This document shows, one piece after another, positions 50,412 to 58,516 of a stretch of 64,000 bases of DNA (positions are counted from its first letter, which is position 1; the number at the start of each line of letters is the position of its first letter). The position numbers and the translations under genes were made by a program. The notes under the pieces were generated by a model, which was given only the letters and a program-made list of their open reading frames with translations, did not search any database and was not told the origin of the DNA. The DNA comes from Sinomonas albida (lineage in GTDB: Bacteria; Actinomycetota; Actinomycetes; Actinomycetales; Micrococcaceae), in NCBI RefSeq assembly GCF_004919045.1, contig NZ_SWDW01000008.1, positions 124,001-188,000 of the forward strand, written 5' to 3'.

Positions 50412-50588
50412 TCAGCCTGTCTGTTCGTCCGCGGCGGCCACGGCGAGGACGGCGAGGCTTTCGGCGATGCTGAGCGCGGCTGCGGTGCGGGCCTGTTCGA
50501 GGCGGCCGGCTGTTTCGGCGGGGCTGGTGCCTTCCTCCTGGGATGCTTCGAAGTAGGCGAAGGCCAGCGCGAGCGGGTCCTGCGGCAT
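50412..50588 (-). CDS. Small hypothetical protein (58 aa)
   Basis: A 59-codon gene: ATG at 50588, preceded by AGGAAAGAGG, and TGA at 50412. The product is acidic and helical (MPQDPLALAFAYFEASQEEG at the start, then a continuous Ala-rich amphipathic helix). No family is recognised. The ribosome-binding site, codon pattern and convergent position to the 116-aa gene support it. It may act with that neighbour, since both are short helical proteins. Confidence 0.55.
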   Translation of the reverse strand: MPQDPLALAFAYFEASQEEGTSPAETAGRLEQARTAAALSIAESLAVLAVAAADEQTG

Positions 50589-51179
50589 GGCCGTGCCTCT
50601 TTCCTGTCGTGTCCGCTGCCCCCGGGGGCCTTCCGGGCCCCTTATGGTCGATTACCCGGGCGGAGCCCCCTCAACCGGGCCCGGGGACGGCCGGCCGCGT
50701 TCGGCGCACGGGCTGTCGGTCAGCCTGCCCCCGGGCGTGATGGCTCCGCAGGGCCGGTTCCCGCACCTCCGCCCGGGCCGCGGTGCTCGGGAGCCCGTTT
50801 GGCCTGCATGGCCGCGAGCTTCGGGGGGCTTCCCGGTAGATCGGATCCGCAGGTTTGCCGTGCGCGTCCCTGTGCCCCGTTGTCCCCGGGACCGTGACAC
50901 TGACGGCGCGGTCTGCGCTCGGACGGCCTCGGGCGGGGCGGGGTCACCGGGCGGTGCGGACGTGTGGGTTCCGGGGGCGGTGGGAGGGGGATTCCCGGCG
51001 GCCGGGCCGTTCTGCCCCGACGCCCTCTATGATCTTCGGTTGAGGGCCCGGCGGCTCCCCCCGTGGCTGCCGGGTCCTCGCGCGCCGCACCCGGGCGCTG
51101 CGGGACGGGGCCCAGTGCGGGGGCCCGCTCGGCTGTCCTTTGTGCGTGCCTGGGGCGTGGCCTCCCTCTGGGAGGGGGT
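50589..51179. other. Gene-free, very GC-rich stretch
   Basis: I see no supported gene. Frames are open in several phases because of the composition and lack ribosome-binding sites or family resemblance. This is close to where the plasmid-like genes end. Confidence 0.45.
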
Positions 51180-51557
51180 TTATCGGCCGCAGCCGCTCTG
51201 GATGCCGTTGGTGGTCTGGCGTGCGGTGTTGCCGTTGACGCAGAGGCTGTTCTCGAGGAGCCAGGAGAAGCCGCCGGCCTGGTTGAGGTAGTTCCCGTTC
51301 GCCCCGGGGAACCCTAGCCACTGGGATGGCAGTGAGCCCGGTGTCGCGAAGCCCCAGGCGTACTCGGGCACTCCGATGCTCGGCAGCCAGACCCAGTTCC
51401 CCTGGGTGACGGGTCCGGGGCACGACCAGCCGCACGCGGCGGGTGCGCGGGATACGTTCGCGCAGTCATCGGCGTTGGCGGCGGCCCCTACGAGCAGCAG
51501 GGCGGACGTCGCTGCCGCGGCGCCCCAGAGCGTTCTCATCCTCATGATCGATCCCAT
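51180..51557 (-). CDS. Secreted hypothetical protein (125 aa)
   Basis: 125 residues if started at the ATG at 51557; ATGs at 51545 and 51539 are alternatives. The signal peptide is MRTLWGAAAATSALLLVGAA, with cleavage near ANADD. The mature part is short and rich in Cys, Trp and Gly (ACGWSCPGPVTQGNWVWLPS, FPGANGNYLNQAGGFSWLLE, ending GIQSGCGR). Four or five Cys could form disulfides. I recognise no family; a small secreted wall-associated or antimicrobial-like protein is possible. Confidence 0.55.
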   Translation of the reverse strand: MGSIMRMRTLWGAAAATSALLLVGAAANADDCANVSRAPAACGWSCPGPVTQGNWVWLPSIGVPEYAWGFATPGSLPSQWLGFPGANGNYLNQAGGFSWLLENSLCVNGNTARQTTNGIQSGCGR

Positions 51558-51714
51558 CAGTGGCCCGAGACCAGCGGAAAGGATCCCCCAAACGCTGCCA
51601 TTGTCGGCGGCCCCGCCCCGACGGGTCAACGATCTGCAACGCATCCTCCGAACGGGCGCCGAGATGGCCGCAGCCTGCCCCTAGGGCCTGGGGGTGGTCC
51701 TCGCCCGTCATGAC

Positions 51715-52035
51715 GCCGCCACGTTCATGGTGGAGGCCCCGCCCGAGGTGCCTGCCGGAATCCTCCGCGAACGCGGCCTCCCAGCCTGGACCCCGGCCAT
51801 GGTGCGGTGCTTCCCGGCCCCGTCGCTACGGCGCACTTCCCGGCTCACCGTCGAGGGAGCCCGGCCGAGGGCGGCCGCGATCCGCAGCCGGCTCTGTCCG
51901 GCGGCGAGCATGTCCGCGACCGTCCCCCGCTCCGCCTCGGAGAGGAACCGCTCCGAAATCGTCCTTGTAGGCGTTGCGCCACGTGCTCCCCGTCTTCCTC
52001 GGTATCCCGAGCTGCCGGCAGATCTCGGGCATTGT
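51715..52035 (-). pseudogene. IS30-family transposase remnant (N-terminal part)
   Basis: Minus-strand frames read PEICRQLGIPRKTGSTWRN, then in another frame SERFLSEAERGTVADMLAAG and SRLRIAAALGRAPSTVSREV. Together these are the N-terminal helix-turn-helix region of IS30 transposases (the LGRxPSTVSRE signature). The DDE domain is missing and at least one frameshift is present. The rest of the 51558-52383 gap holds nothing else I can support. Confidence 0.65.
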
Positions 52036-52383
52036 TCAGCCCCTGGGCCACCAAGGTCCTCCAGACGGGGGCTTCAGGGACGAGTCCACGAGGGAACCTC
52101 CACTGGCTCGATCTGTGGATGGGCGGCGTGGAGAAGAACATTCTCGGTCTGCAGGGATCACCCGAGGGGTTCTGGAACGCCCCGGGCGCCCAACGGGGAG
52201 GGGAAGCTCCCCTGCGGTGGGGCGCCGATTCAGTTCTTCCGGCTCTAGTGTCCCGGGGGAGGCCGTGGGGGATTCTTGGAATGTCAGTTCACCGTTGGAG
52301 CAGTGCCGGGGTGTTGGTGCCGGCGCGGGCAGGAGCAATCTGGGATGTGCGCTTCGAGGACGCCAGGAACGGGGAGGACGCCG

Positions 52384-53016
52384 GTGCGTGTGTTCCTCCT
52401 GAGCGGACATGCGCTCATCCGGCGCGGCCTGGCGGAGCTGCTGCTGACCGAGGGCTTCGCGGTGGTCGGTGAGGCGGACAGCATCGCGGGTGCGCTCCCG
52501 CGGGCGGCGGAGCTCGCGCCGGAGGTGGCGCTTGTCGAGAACCGGATGCCGGACGGGACGGGGATCGAGGCCTGCCGGGCACTGCGCGTGGCCGCACCGC
52601 AGACCCGGTGCCTGATCGTGACCACCTACGAGGAGGAGCTGGCGCTGCGCAGCGCCGTCATGGCCGGGGCTGCCGGGTACGTTCTGCAGAGGGCCAGCGC
52701 CGACGGGCTCCCGGAGAAGATCAGGCGCGTGGCCGCGGGGGAGCAGCTGCTCTCCCCGGAGGCGGTGCAGGCCGTCCGCAGCGCATTGGCCGCGCACCCG
52801 GTTCCCGGGGCCACGGCCGTGGAACGCGCGGTCCTGTCCCTGATCCTGCAGGGCATGACGAACCTGGAGATCGGGGAAGAGCTCGCCCTGCCGCAGAACA
52901 CGCTCGCAGGCCACCTCTCCTCCCTCCTGGCGAAGCTCGGATACCGGCCGGCGCCCGGGCTATTCCACGAGCATGCGCCCCGACATCCGCCTGTGGGCTA
53001 CCCGGGCGAGAGGTAG
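52384..53016 (+). CDS. LuxR/NarL-type response regulator with degenerate receiver domain
   Basis: 210 residues from a GTG with GGGGAGG upstream. The receiver domain keeps the fold, but its chemistry is gone. The acidic pair of DDH is SGH (residues 7-9), the phosphorylated Asp is Glu (E52 in LVENRMPDG), and the conserved Lys of LLKDA is Gln (Q102 in YVLQRA). The C-terminal GerE-type helix-turn-helix is also divergent (LILQGMTNLEIGEELALPQNTLAGHLSSLLAKLG), followed by a His-rich tail. No histidine kinase is adjacent. It probably works without phosphorylation or as a locked form. Confidence 0.8.
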   Translation: MRVFLLSGHALIRRGLAELLLTEGFAVVGEADSIAGALPRAAELAPEVALVENRMPDGTGIEACRALRVAAPQTRCLIVTTYEEELALRSAVMAGAAGYVLQRASADGLPEKIRRVAAGEQLLSPEAVQAVRSALAAHPVPGATAVERAVLSLILQGMTNLEIGEELALPQNTLAGHLSSLLAKLGYRPAPGLFHEHAPRHPPVGYPGER

Positions 53017-53110
53017 GGCCCGCGGGCCCAGAGGAGACGGAGAGCTTCCCTGCGCGCTGAGTGCAGGGGTTCGTTCTGGAGGGTCTGGGCGGTTCGGGAG
53101 AGGATGGGCC

Positions 53111-53680
53111 ATGGCCCAAGCCCCGGATCCCATCCGAGACGGCATCCTCTGGATCGCCGAGGACTTCTCGCAAATCGTCCGCAATGCCCTGCACGACGAG
53201 CTCGGCGCGCCGACAGAGGGCACCCGCTGGACCAACCGGCAGCTGCTGTTCCACCTGGTCCTGGGTCAGAACATCACCCGGGCAGCCATTCCCCTCTTCG
53301 GCTTCTTCTCCCACCTGCCCCCGGCCGCATCCCGGGCGTGGAGCCGGCTGCTGGAGGCCGGCACGGGACCGTACAACTGGGTCAACTGGGTCGGCAGCGC
53401 CGCAGCCGGCCAACTCCTGACGCCCGCGACGATGGGCCGGATGATGGAGCGCACCACGCGGGCGATCATCGCCTGGTACGACCGGGCCGACGAGGCCGCA
53501 CTGGAGCGCGGGATGTCCGTCCCGCCGTCCTGGGATCCGTACTTCACGCCATGGATGAGCCGGCGCGAGATCCTCTCGTGGGCGCCGCAGCACTACCGGC
53601 ACCACCGACGCCAGCTGACCCTGACAACCATCGAAGAAGGCCCGAACCGTCCAGCAGGCACGAACCCGCCAACGCCCTAG
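53111..53680 (+). CDS. DinB-family protein
   Basis: 189 residues from the ATG at 53111. It shows a DinB-like four-helix layout: RDGILWIAEDFSQIVRNALHDEL, then RWTNRQLLFHLVLGQNITRAAI with the first His, a long middle segment, and WAPQHYRHHRRQLTLT with two further His, giving the metal triad. Related mycothiol- or bacillithiol-dependent enzymes use this fold for detoxification. The exact reaction is unknown. A Pro-rich tail ends the protein. Confidence 0.72.
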   Translation: MAQAPDPIRDGILWIAEDFSQIVRNALHDELGAPTEGTRWTNRQLLFHLVLGQNITRAAIPLFGFFSHLPPAASRAWSRLLEAGTGPYNWVNWVGSAAAGQLLTPATMGRMMERTTRAIIAWYDRADEAALERGMSVPPSWDPYFTPWMSRREILSWAPQHYRHHRRQLTLTTIEEGPNRPAGTNPPTP

Positions 53681-53756
53681 ACACGACGGACCCGCTGAGA
53701 CGGGCCCGCAGATCTCGCAGATGTACTCCTGCCATCCCGCCCTGGCTCCATCCCAA

Positions 53757-53785
53757 GTGTCCGATAATGATGGTTTCTGAGACAC
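53757..53785 (+). promoter_or_regulatory. res-like recombination subsite
   Basis: GTGTCCGATAAT at the left and TCTGAGACAC at the right give a 29-bp site with GTGTC/GACAC ends and the TGTCxGATAAT half of Tn3-type resolvase sites. It lies about 105 bp upstream of the resolvase gene, where the crossover subsite is expected. The related TTTCTGATACAGTC, just before the gene, may be part of an accessory subsite. Confidence 0.55.
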
Positions 53786-53891
53786 TCTGGCGACGCCCGC
53801 GAGCTGGCACGTGTTTCCGGGCATCGCTACGTAATGCTTGTCGTGTACGCACCTATGTCCTGCGCTCCACTGTTTCTGATACAGTCTCGGG

Positions 53892-54473
53892 ATGCGTGTG
53901 GGGTACGGGAGGGTGTCGACCAGGGACCAGCATGTCGATGCCCAGCGTGATGCCCTCGAGGCGGCCGGGTGCGACCAGGTCTTCGTGGACTCGGCATCCG
54001 GGAAGCTCGCCTCCCGGCCTGGACTGGAGAAGGCGCTGCTGTCGGCGAACCGGGCGGGGGACCAGTTGGTAGTGACCAAGCTGGACCGGCTCGGACGGTC
54101 CCTAGAGAACCTGATCGAGCTCTCCAAGCAGTTCCAGGCCAAGGGCGTCGACCTGGTAGTCCTAGACCAGGGGATCGACACTTCGACCCCGGTGGGGAAG
54201 ATGTTCTTCCACATCCTCGGCGCGATCGCTGAGTTCGAGCACGCCTTGATGTCCGAACGGACCCGCGACGGGCTGGCCGCGGCCAGGGCCCGTGGCCGCA
54301 CGGGCGGGCAGAAGCCCAAGCTCGGGCCCCGGCAGGTGCGCCTGGCTCGTCAGATGTACGAGGAGATCGGGCCCGACGGCAAGCGCGCCCACACGGTTGC
54401 AGAGATTGCAGCAGAGTTCGGCGTCACTCGGCCGACGATCTACCGGCACCTTTCTCGGCAGCAGGGACACTGA
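53892..54473 (+). CDS. Serine recombinase / resolvase (Tn3 type)
   Basis: 193 residues. The catalytic domain is complete: MRVGYGRVSTRDQHVDAQRDAL with the nucleophile Ser in RVST, VVTKLDRLGRSLENLIEL with the Arg cluster, and FHILGAIAEFEHALMSERTRDGL. A C-terminal helix-turn-helix follows (VAEIAAEFGVTRPTIYRHL). It resolves cointegrates or plasmid multimers at res. No Tn3 transposase is in the window, so it is an orphan, either plasmid-resolution or a transposon relic. Confidence 0.92.
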   Translation: MRVGYGRVSTRDQHVDAQRDALEAAGCDQVFVDSASGKLASRPGLEKALLSANRAGDQLVVTKLDRLGRSLENLIELSKQFQAKGVDLVVLDQGIDTSTPVGKMFFHILGAIAEFEHALMSERTRDGLAAARARGRTGGQKPKLGPRQVRLARQMYEEIGPDGKRAHTVAEIAAEFGVTRPTIYRHLSRQQGH

Positions 54474-54568
54474 GTCAGACGGAAAGGCTTGTCTGCAACG
54501 GCACTGCAATCATTGCTCATGAGGCCGTTGGGAAAACCCGGGCGTAGGCCCCTCGGTGAGGGAGTCGT

Positions 54569-55216
54569 TCAGAGGGACCGCCGTCTCGTGATGGCCTGTT
54601 GGGTTGATTCGAGGTGCGCATCGATCTTTGCGTTGAGGGCATCGAGGTCGCCGTCCCTGAGGGCGTCGACGATCCTCTGGTGCTCGATGAGCACGCTGTC
54701 GACTCGGTCGCCGCCGGTGACGGCCTTCAGACCCATCCTCAGCTGTCGGTTGCGGAGGGTGGCATAGATGTCGCGGATCACCGGGTTCTCGGCAGCGTTG
54801 ACCATGTAGGTGTGGAACTCGGTGTCGATGGCGATGAAAGCGGCGGCGTCTTCCCTTGAGAGCCGCTGGCGGGCAAGGATCTCCTCCATCTGGTCAGCTG
54901 TGGCCGTGTCTCCGACGACCCTCGCCGCCGCCCATTTCTCGGCCATGGCGCGCGCCTGGAGGACCCAGTCGACTTCGGCGTCGGACACTGCCGGGATGTA
55001 GGCGCCCTTGTGCGGGATCCGCCTGATGAACCCTTCTGCCTCCAGCCGGAGGAGGGCCTCGCGCACCGGTGTGCGCGAGGTGCCGCTCTGTTCGGCCAGA
55101 CTGGCCTCGTTGAGGAACGCCTCTTCTTCGCGGGGGAGGGCGAGGATGAAGCCCTTGACCCAGTCGTAGGCGATTTCGGGGGCTGCCTTGCCGTTGGCCC
55201 GAGTGGTCCTCGACAC
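54569..55216 (-). CDS. GntR-family regulator (FadR/FCD subfamily) of the monooxygenase operon
   Basis: 215 residues from a GTG at 55216, with GAGGAGG 6 nt upstream. The N-terminal winged helix has EASLAEQSGTSRTPVREALLRLEAEGFIRRIPHKGAYI. The C-terminal FCD effector domain has AVSDAEVDWVLQARAMAEKW, DTEFHTYMVNAAENPVIRDI and HQRIVDALRDGDLDALNAKIDAHL, with the Asp and His residues that hold a metal and an organic acid ligand. It follows the flavin reductase gene on the same strand but has its own promoter region. It likely represses that operon until a substrate or intermediate binds. Confidence 0.87.
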   Translation of the reverse strand: MSRTTRANGKAAPEIAYDWVKGFILALPREEEAFLNEASLAEQSGTSRTPVREALLRLEAEGFIRRIPHKGAYIPAVSDAEVDWVLQARAMAEKWAAARVVGDTATADQMEEILARQRLSREDAAAFIAIDTEFHTYMVNAAENPVIRDIYATLRNRQLRMGLKAVTGGDRVDSVLIEHQRIVDALRDGDLDALNAKIDAHLESTQQAITRRRSL

Positions 55217-55240
55217 GTCAGCCTCCTCATCTCGGGATCT

Positions 55241-55257
55241 GCATACAACTTGCATGC
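55241..55257 (-). promoter_or_regulatory. Candidate GntR operator in its own promoter
   Basis: GCATACAA-C-TTGCATGC is a dyad with one mismatch per arm, 25 bp upstream of the GntR start. Its ATACAA core matches the operator-like palindrome at 60770 before the MFS gene, suggesting autoregulation. Confidence 0.5.
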
Positions 55258-55413
55258 TCGTTGCTGCCATTATCTGGCATGGACCCCTCGGTCCGGACGG
55301 GACTCCCCGTCGACGGCGGGGCGTCCCAGGAGAGCCGCTGGCCCTCATCCGCTGCCGGGTGGGTCGAACCTGGTGCTCGGTGGCCCAGAAGCGGCTGCTA
55401 GGGGCGGCGCTCT

Positions 55414-55452
55414 GGGGACAGCGGGATGGGTCTGCCCTTTCCCGCTGTCCCC
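55414..55452 (-). terminator. Terminator of the monooxygenase operon
   Basis: A perfect 13-bp stem (GGGGACAGCGGGA at 55414-55426 with 55440-55452) around 13 nt, starting 8 nt after the flavin reductase stop. Confidence 0.7.
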
Positions 55453-55459
55453 GGCGGGG

Positions 55460-55993
55460 TCAGAAGGACCAGGGCATCGCGTCGTGGTTGAAGTCCCGGA
55501 ATGCGCCGAACTTGCCGGAGCTGAAGGCCAGGGGCTCGCCGTCGCGGTAGCGGCTCGCGGTGACCTGGCCGAAGAAGACCTGGTGGTCGCCTACCGTGCG
55601 CTGGTCGACGACCTGGCACTCGGCCTGGGCCAGCGCCCCCCGGATGACGGGGAGGCCGGCGGCGGTGACGTCGAAGTCCCCGGCTTCGAAGCGGGCACCG
55701 CCGCGGACTGCGAACTGCCGCGCCACGGGCTCCTGCTTGGCGCCGAGGATGGAGATGGCGAACTTGCCGCTGCCCAGGACTGCATCGCCGGTGCGAGTGT
55801 TGAAGTTGAGCGAGATCATCAGGATCGGCGGCTCGAGGCTGATCGAGGTGAGTGAGTTGATCGTCATGCCGACCTGCTCGCCCTCGTATGCTGCTGTCAC
55901 GACTGCGACGCCGGTGAGGAAGCGCCCCATCGTCCGGCGCATTGCTGCCCCGTCCGGCTCTATGAAGACCGCTGGCACCGCCATCTCACTCAC
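55460..55993 (-). CDS. Flavin reductase (HpaC-like) of the two-component monooxygenase
   Basis: 177 residues with the flavin-reductase-like split barrel: MRRTMGRFLTGVAVVTAAYEG, VGMTINSLTSISLEPPILMISLNFNTRT (the SxTSxSxxPP flavin site), GKFAISILGAKQEPVARQFA, and the final HHxx-type region as VGDHQVFFGQV. It reduces FMN or FAD with NAD(P)H and supplies the monooxygenase encoded upstream. Overlaps the cupin gene by 8 nt, so expression is coupled. Confidence 0.9.
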   Translation of the reverse strand: MSEMAVPAVFIEPDGAAMRRTMGRFLTGVAVVTAAYEGEQVGMTINSLTSISLEPPILMISLNFNTRTGDAVLGSGKFAISILGAKQEPVARQFAVRGGARFEAGDFDVTAAGLPVIRGALAQAECQVVDQRTVGDHQVFFGQVTASRYRDGEPLAFSSGKFGAFRDFNHDAMPWSF

Positions 55994-56342
55994 GCCCCTT
56001 CTGGTAGTAGCGGACCTCGAACATCTTCGCGCCCTCGCTGGAAAGCCAGGGGCCGTGCTCCATGCCGGGTGGCCGGGTGGCCCAGTCGCCGGCGCGGAAG
56101 GTCCTGTTCAGCCGCAGGTCCACGAAGGAGCCCTCGAAGATGAAGACTTCCTCCCAGAAGTCGTGGCGCAGGGGACCGTTCGGGGACGTGTCGGTCCCGG
56201 GCTCGAACTTGAGGATGCGGGTGACCGCGTCGCTGCCGTCGTCGCGGGCGAGGATCGCCTCGGAGAGCCCGTCGACCGGCGGGTTGCATGGGGTGAACTC
56301 GACCGCCGAGGTCGGACCGAACTCGTATTCCGGCTTGGCCAT
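55986..56342 (-). CDS. Cupin-domain protein
   Basis: 118 residues forming one cupin barrel: RHDFWEEVFIFEGSFVDLRLN (motif 1, with His and Glu ligands) and GDWATRPPGMEHGPWLSSEG (motif 2, with the His). It lies between the oxygenase and reductase genes, 1 bp after the oxygenase stop. It may be a small dioxygenase, isomerase or binding protein for an intermediate of the pathway. The reaction cannot be assigned. Confidence 0.82.
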   Translation of the reverse strand: MAKPEYEFGPTSAVEFTPCNPPVDGLSEAILARDDGSDAVTRILKFEPGTDTSPNGPLRHDFWEEVFIFEGSFVDLRLNRTFRAGDWATRPPGMEHGPWLSSEGAKMFEVRYYQKGRE

Positions 56343-56343
56343 C

Positions 56344-57813
56344 TCAGTCCTCCTCTCCGGTACGGCCGTCGACCGAGTAGCCCGCGAGCCATTCGTCGAG
56401 CTCTGCGACCTGGGCGTCGTAGCCGTAGTTCCGGTACGTGTAGACGCCCTTGACCACGAAGGGCGCGCCCGCGTAGAAGAGCTCGTACTGCTGGTGGCGG
56501 CCGGCGAACTCCGAGCCGATGATGTCCCAGACCAGGCGGAAGAGCTTGATCCGGTCCTCGCTGGAGACGTGGGGGGAGGCGATGTAGCGCTCCACGTCGG
56601 CGGCCGTCGTGGGGCTCTTCATGTCGGCGATGCCGGAGGGCAGCTGCAGCACGCCCCCGCCGGCGAGGTCGCGGAGGATGTTGATGGCGCGGGGGTAGGT
56701 CTCGGACTGGAGCCCCATCGCCCCGTAAAGCGGGCGCTTGCCGGGGACGAGCATCCCCGCCGAATCGGCTTCGGCGGTGTACTCGGCGGCCAGGAGGGCG
56801 GACTCCACGGAGGAGACGATCGCGGCGAGCTCGCCGAGCTTCTCCTGGACGCCCGGGATCCTGTCGGTGCCGTTGACCTGGGTGACTTTCCGGGCCACCG
56901 CGGCGATGAACTGCAGCTTCGTGGTCAGGCGGGTCTGGGCCTGCCAGTTGCCCAGGGCGTGGGCGCCGGTGTCGAAGAACTGGCGGCGCAGCGCGTCGGT
57001 GTCGCGGTCGATGAAGACGCGGTCCCAGGGGATCAGGACGTCATCGAAGATCACGAGGGCGTCGGGCTCGTCGTAGCGGGTGGTGAGGGGGTAGTCGAAC
57101 TCGCTGGAGGTCTCCGGGGCGTAGGGCCGCCGGCACAGGAACTTCAGGCCCTTCGTGGCGGCCGGGAGGGCGAAGCTGAGGGCGAAGTCGACGTCGTCCG
57201 GGCCGAGGGGCTTGATGCAAGTGACGAACACCTCGTCGCAGATCGCCCCGCCGGTGGCGAGCATCTGCGAGCCGCGGACGATCAGGCCCTCCTCGGTCTC
57301 GTCGACGACGCCGACCTGGATGAAGTCGCCCTCCCACCCGGAGGCGGTGGTCGCCCGGGAGTACTGGGGCGGGATGATCGCGTAGGAGACGTAGAGGTCC
57401 TCGCGCAGGATCCGCTCGTAGTAGCGGCGGATGTTCCCGGCGAAGTCGCGCTCCGGGTTCTCGAAGACCTCCGGGTGTGCGGCGAAGGCGGCGAAGAAGG
57501 TCCCGACGTGGTCGGGGCTGCGTCCGACCCACCCGTGGGTGTGCTTGGCCCACCGCTCGACAGCGGCGCGGCGGCTGCGCAGCTGCTCGGGGGAGCGCGG
57601 GATGCTGAAGACGAGGTTCGCCGGGCCGCCGATCTCCTCGCTGTGGTACTGCATGCCGTTGGCCGGGTCTGCGGCGATGTCGAAGAGCTCCGCGATCGTC
57701 CGGATGACGCTGCGGAAGGCCGGGTGCTCTGCGACGTTGTCGACGGCCTGGCCGTCGAGCAGGACGGTGCGCCCGTCGTTGAGGGTCTTGATGTACTCTT
57801 CGCCAGTTCTCAT
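56344..57813 (-). CDS. FADH2-dependent monooxygenase, oxygenase component (HpaB family)
   Basis: 489 residues from the ATG at 57813, full length for 4-hydroxyphenylacetate 3-hydroxylase-type oxygenases. Seen features: MRTGEEYIKTLNDGRTVLLD at the start, YAIIPPQYSRA, then GLIVRGSQMLATGGAICDEVFV in the beta-barrel, DDVLIPWDRVFID, and LAGGGVLQLPSGIADM in the helical bundle that binds flavin. It hydroxylates or cleaves an aromatic or heteroaromatic substrate using reduced flavin from the reductase three genes on. The exact substrate is unknown. The overlap with DUF2848 (ATGA) couples them. Confidence 0.88.
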   Translation of the reverse strand: MRTGEEYIKTLNDGRTVLLDGQAVDNVAEHPAFRSVIRTIAELFDIAADPANGMQYHSEEIGGPANLVFSIPRSPEQLRSRRAAVERWAKHTHGWVGRSPDHVGTFFAAFAAHPEVFENPERDFAGNIRRYYERILREDLYVSYAIIPPQYSRATTASGWEGDFIQVGVVDETEEGLIVRGSQMLATGGAICDEVFVTCIKPLGPDDVDFALSFALPAATKGLKFLCRRPYAPETSSEFDYPLTTRYDEPDALVIFDDVLIPWDRVFIDRDTDALRRQFFDTGAHALGNWQAQTRLTTKLQFIAAVARKVTQVNGTDRIPGVQEKLGELAAIVSSVESALLAAEYTAEADSAGMLVPGKRPLYGAMGLQSETYPRAINILRDLAGGGVLQLPSGIADMKSPTTAADVERYIASPHVSSEDRIKLFRLVWDIIGSEFAGRHQQYELFYAGAPFVVKGVYTYRNYGYDAQVAELDEWLAGYSVDGRTGEED

Positions 57814-58496
57814 GGCCGTGTTCCCTTCGTGATGGTGTAGGTGTGGTCGATCGTGGTGCCGTCCGGGAATGCGAGCTCGAGGCGCCAGCTGCTGCCGTAG
57901 ACGAACTCGCCGCCGATCAGCGGCAGCGTCCCGCCCAGGCACACGAAGTCCTTGTCGCCGAGGTCGATCCGGGCCAGGAGGCGCCCGACCACGTCGGCAG
58001 GGGTACGCAGCCCGTCCAGGGACCCATCCTGGTACAGCCGCCCGTCGACCCAGGTCCGTGCCCGGGCGGTGTCGAGGGAGAGGCCCTCGAGGTCGGCGAC
58101 GGGCACGACGGTCGCTGCCGCGGGCTTCGGGCAGGCCCGCTTGGAGTCGCCGATGTCCACCGTCTCCAGGCGGCGGTCGGTGTGGTCCGAGGCGATGCCG
58201 AGGTAGTAGCGGCCGTCGTGGCGGATGTAGAGCGGCTCGATCTCGCCCGAGGTCTCCGGTGCCTGCAGGGCGAACGACGGGGCGGTGCTGAGCGAGGAGC
58301 TCTCCACCGGGTAGAACATGGGCACCTCCGGCGGCGGCGCCACGCCGATCGCGGCGAGCTCGTCGATGTGGTGCTGGACCGCGGCGGCGTCGCGGCCGGT
58401 GTAGCCGGCGACGACGGCCACGAAGTCGGACAGGACGATGGTCTCGTCTGTCCCGCTGACCCGCAGGGCCAGGTCGGCGGCTGCTGTGGTGTTCAC
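57810..58496 (-). CDS. DUF2848 protein (fumarylacetoacetate-hydrolase-like)
   Basis: 228 residues from a GTG at 58496 (AAGGAG upstream). DUF2848 pattern: VAVVAGYTGRDAAAVQHHIDEL, then PPPEVPMFYPVESSSLSTAP, GEIEPLYIRHDGRYYLGIASDHTDR with acidic metal ligands, and CPKPAAATVVPVADLEG. The domain is related to the fumarylacetoacetate hydrolase fold, which hydrolyses or decarboxylates diketo acids. It likely acts on a ring-cleavage intermediate. It lies between nitrilase and oxygenase genes. Confidence 0.82.
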   Translation of the reverse strand: MNTTAAADLALRVSGTDETIVLSDFVAVVAGYTGRDAAAVQHHIDELAAIGVAPPPEVPMFYPVESSSLSTAPSFALQAPETSGEIEPLYIRHDGRYYLGIASDHTDRRLETVDIGDSKRACPKPAAATVVPVADLEGLSLDTARARTWVDGRLYQDGSLDGLRTPADVVGRLLARIDLGDKDFVCLGGTLPLIGGEFVYGSSWRLELAFPDGTTIDHTYTITKGTRP

Positions 58497-58516
58497 GGAA
58501 GCGGTTCTCCTTCTGT

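Noticed and set aside
50587-51291. 234-aa plus-strand frame in the GC-rich gap
   Set aside because: Pro/Arg/Gly-rich composition, no ribosome-binding site, and it overlaps the secreted protein gene at its 3' end.
22183-54473. Tyrosine or large serine integrase with att sites bounding the island
   Set aside because: No such integrase is encoded in the window, and no long direct repeat was recognised at plausible borders; the only site-specific recombinase is a resolvase.
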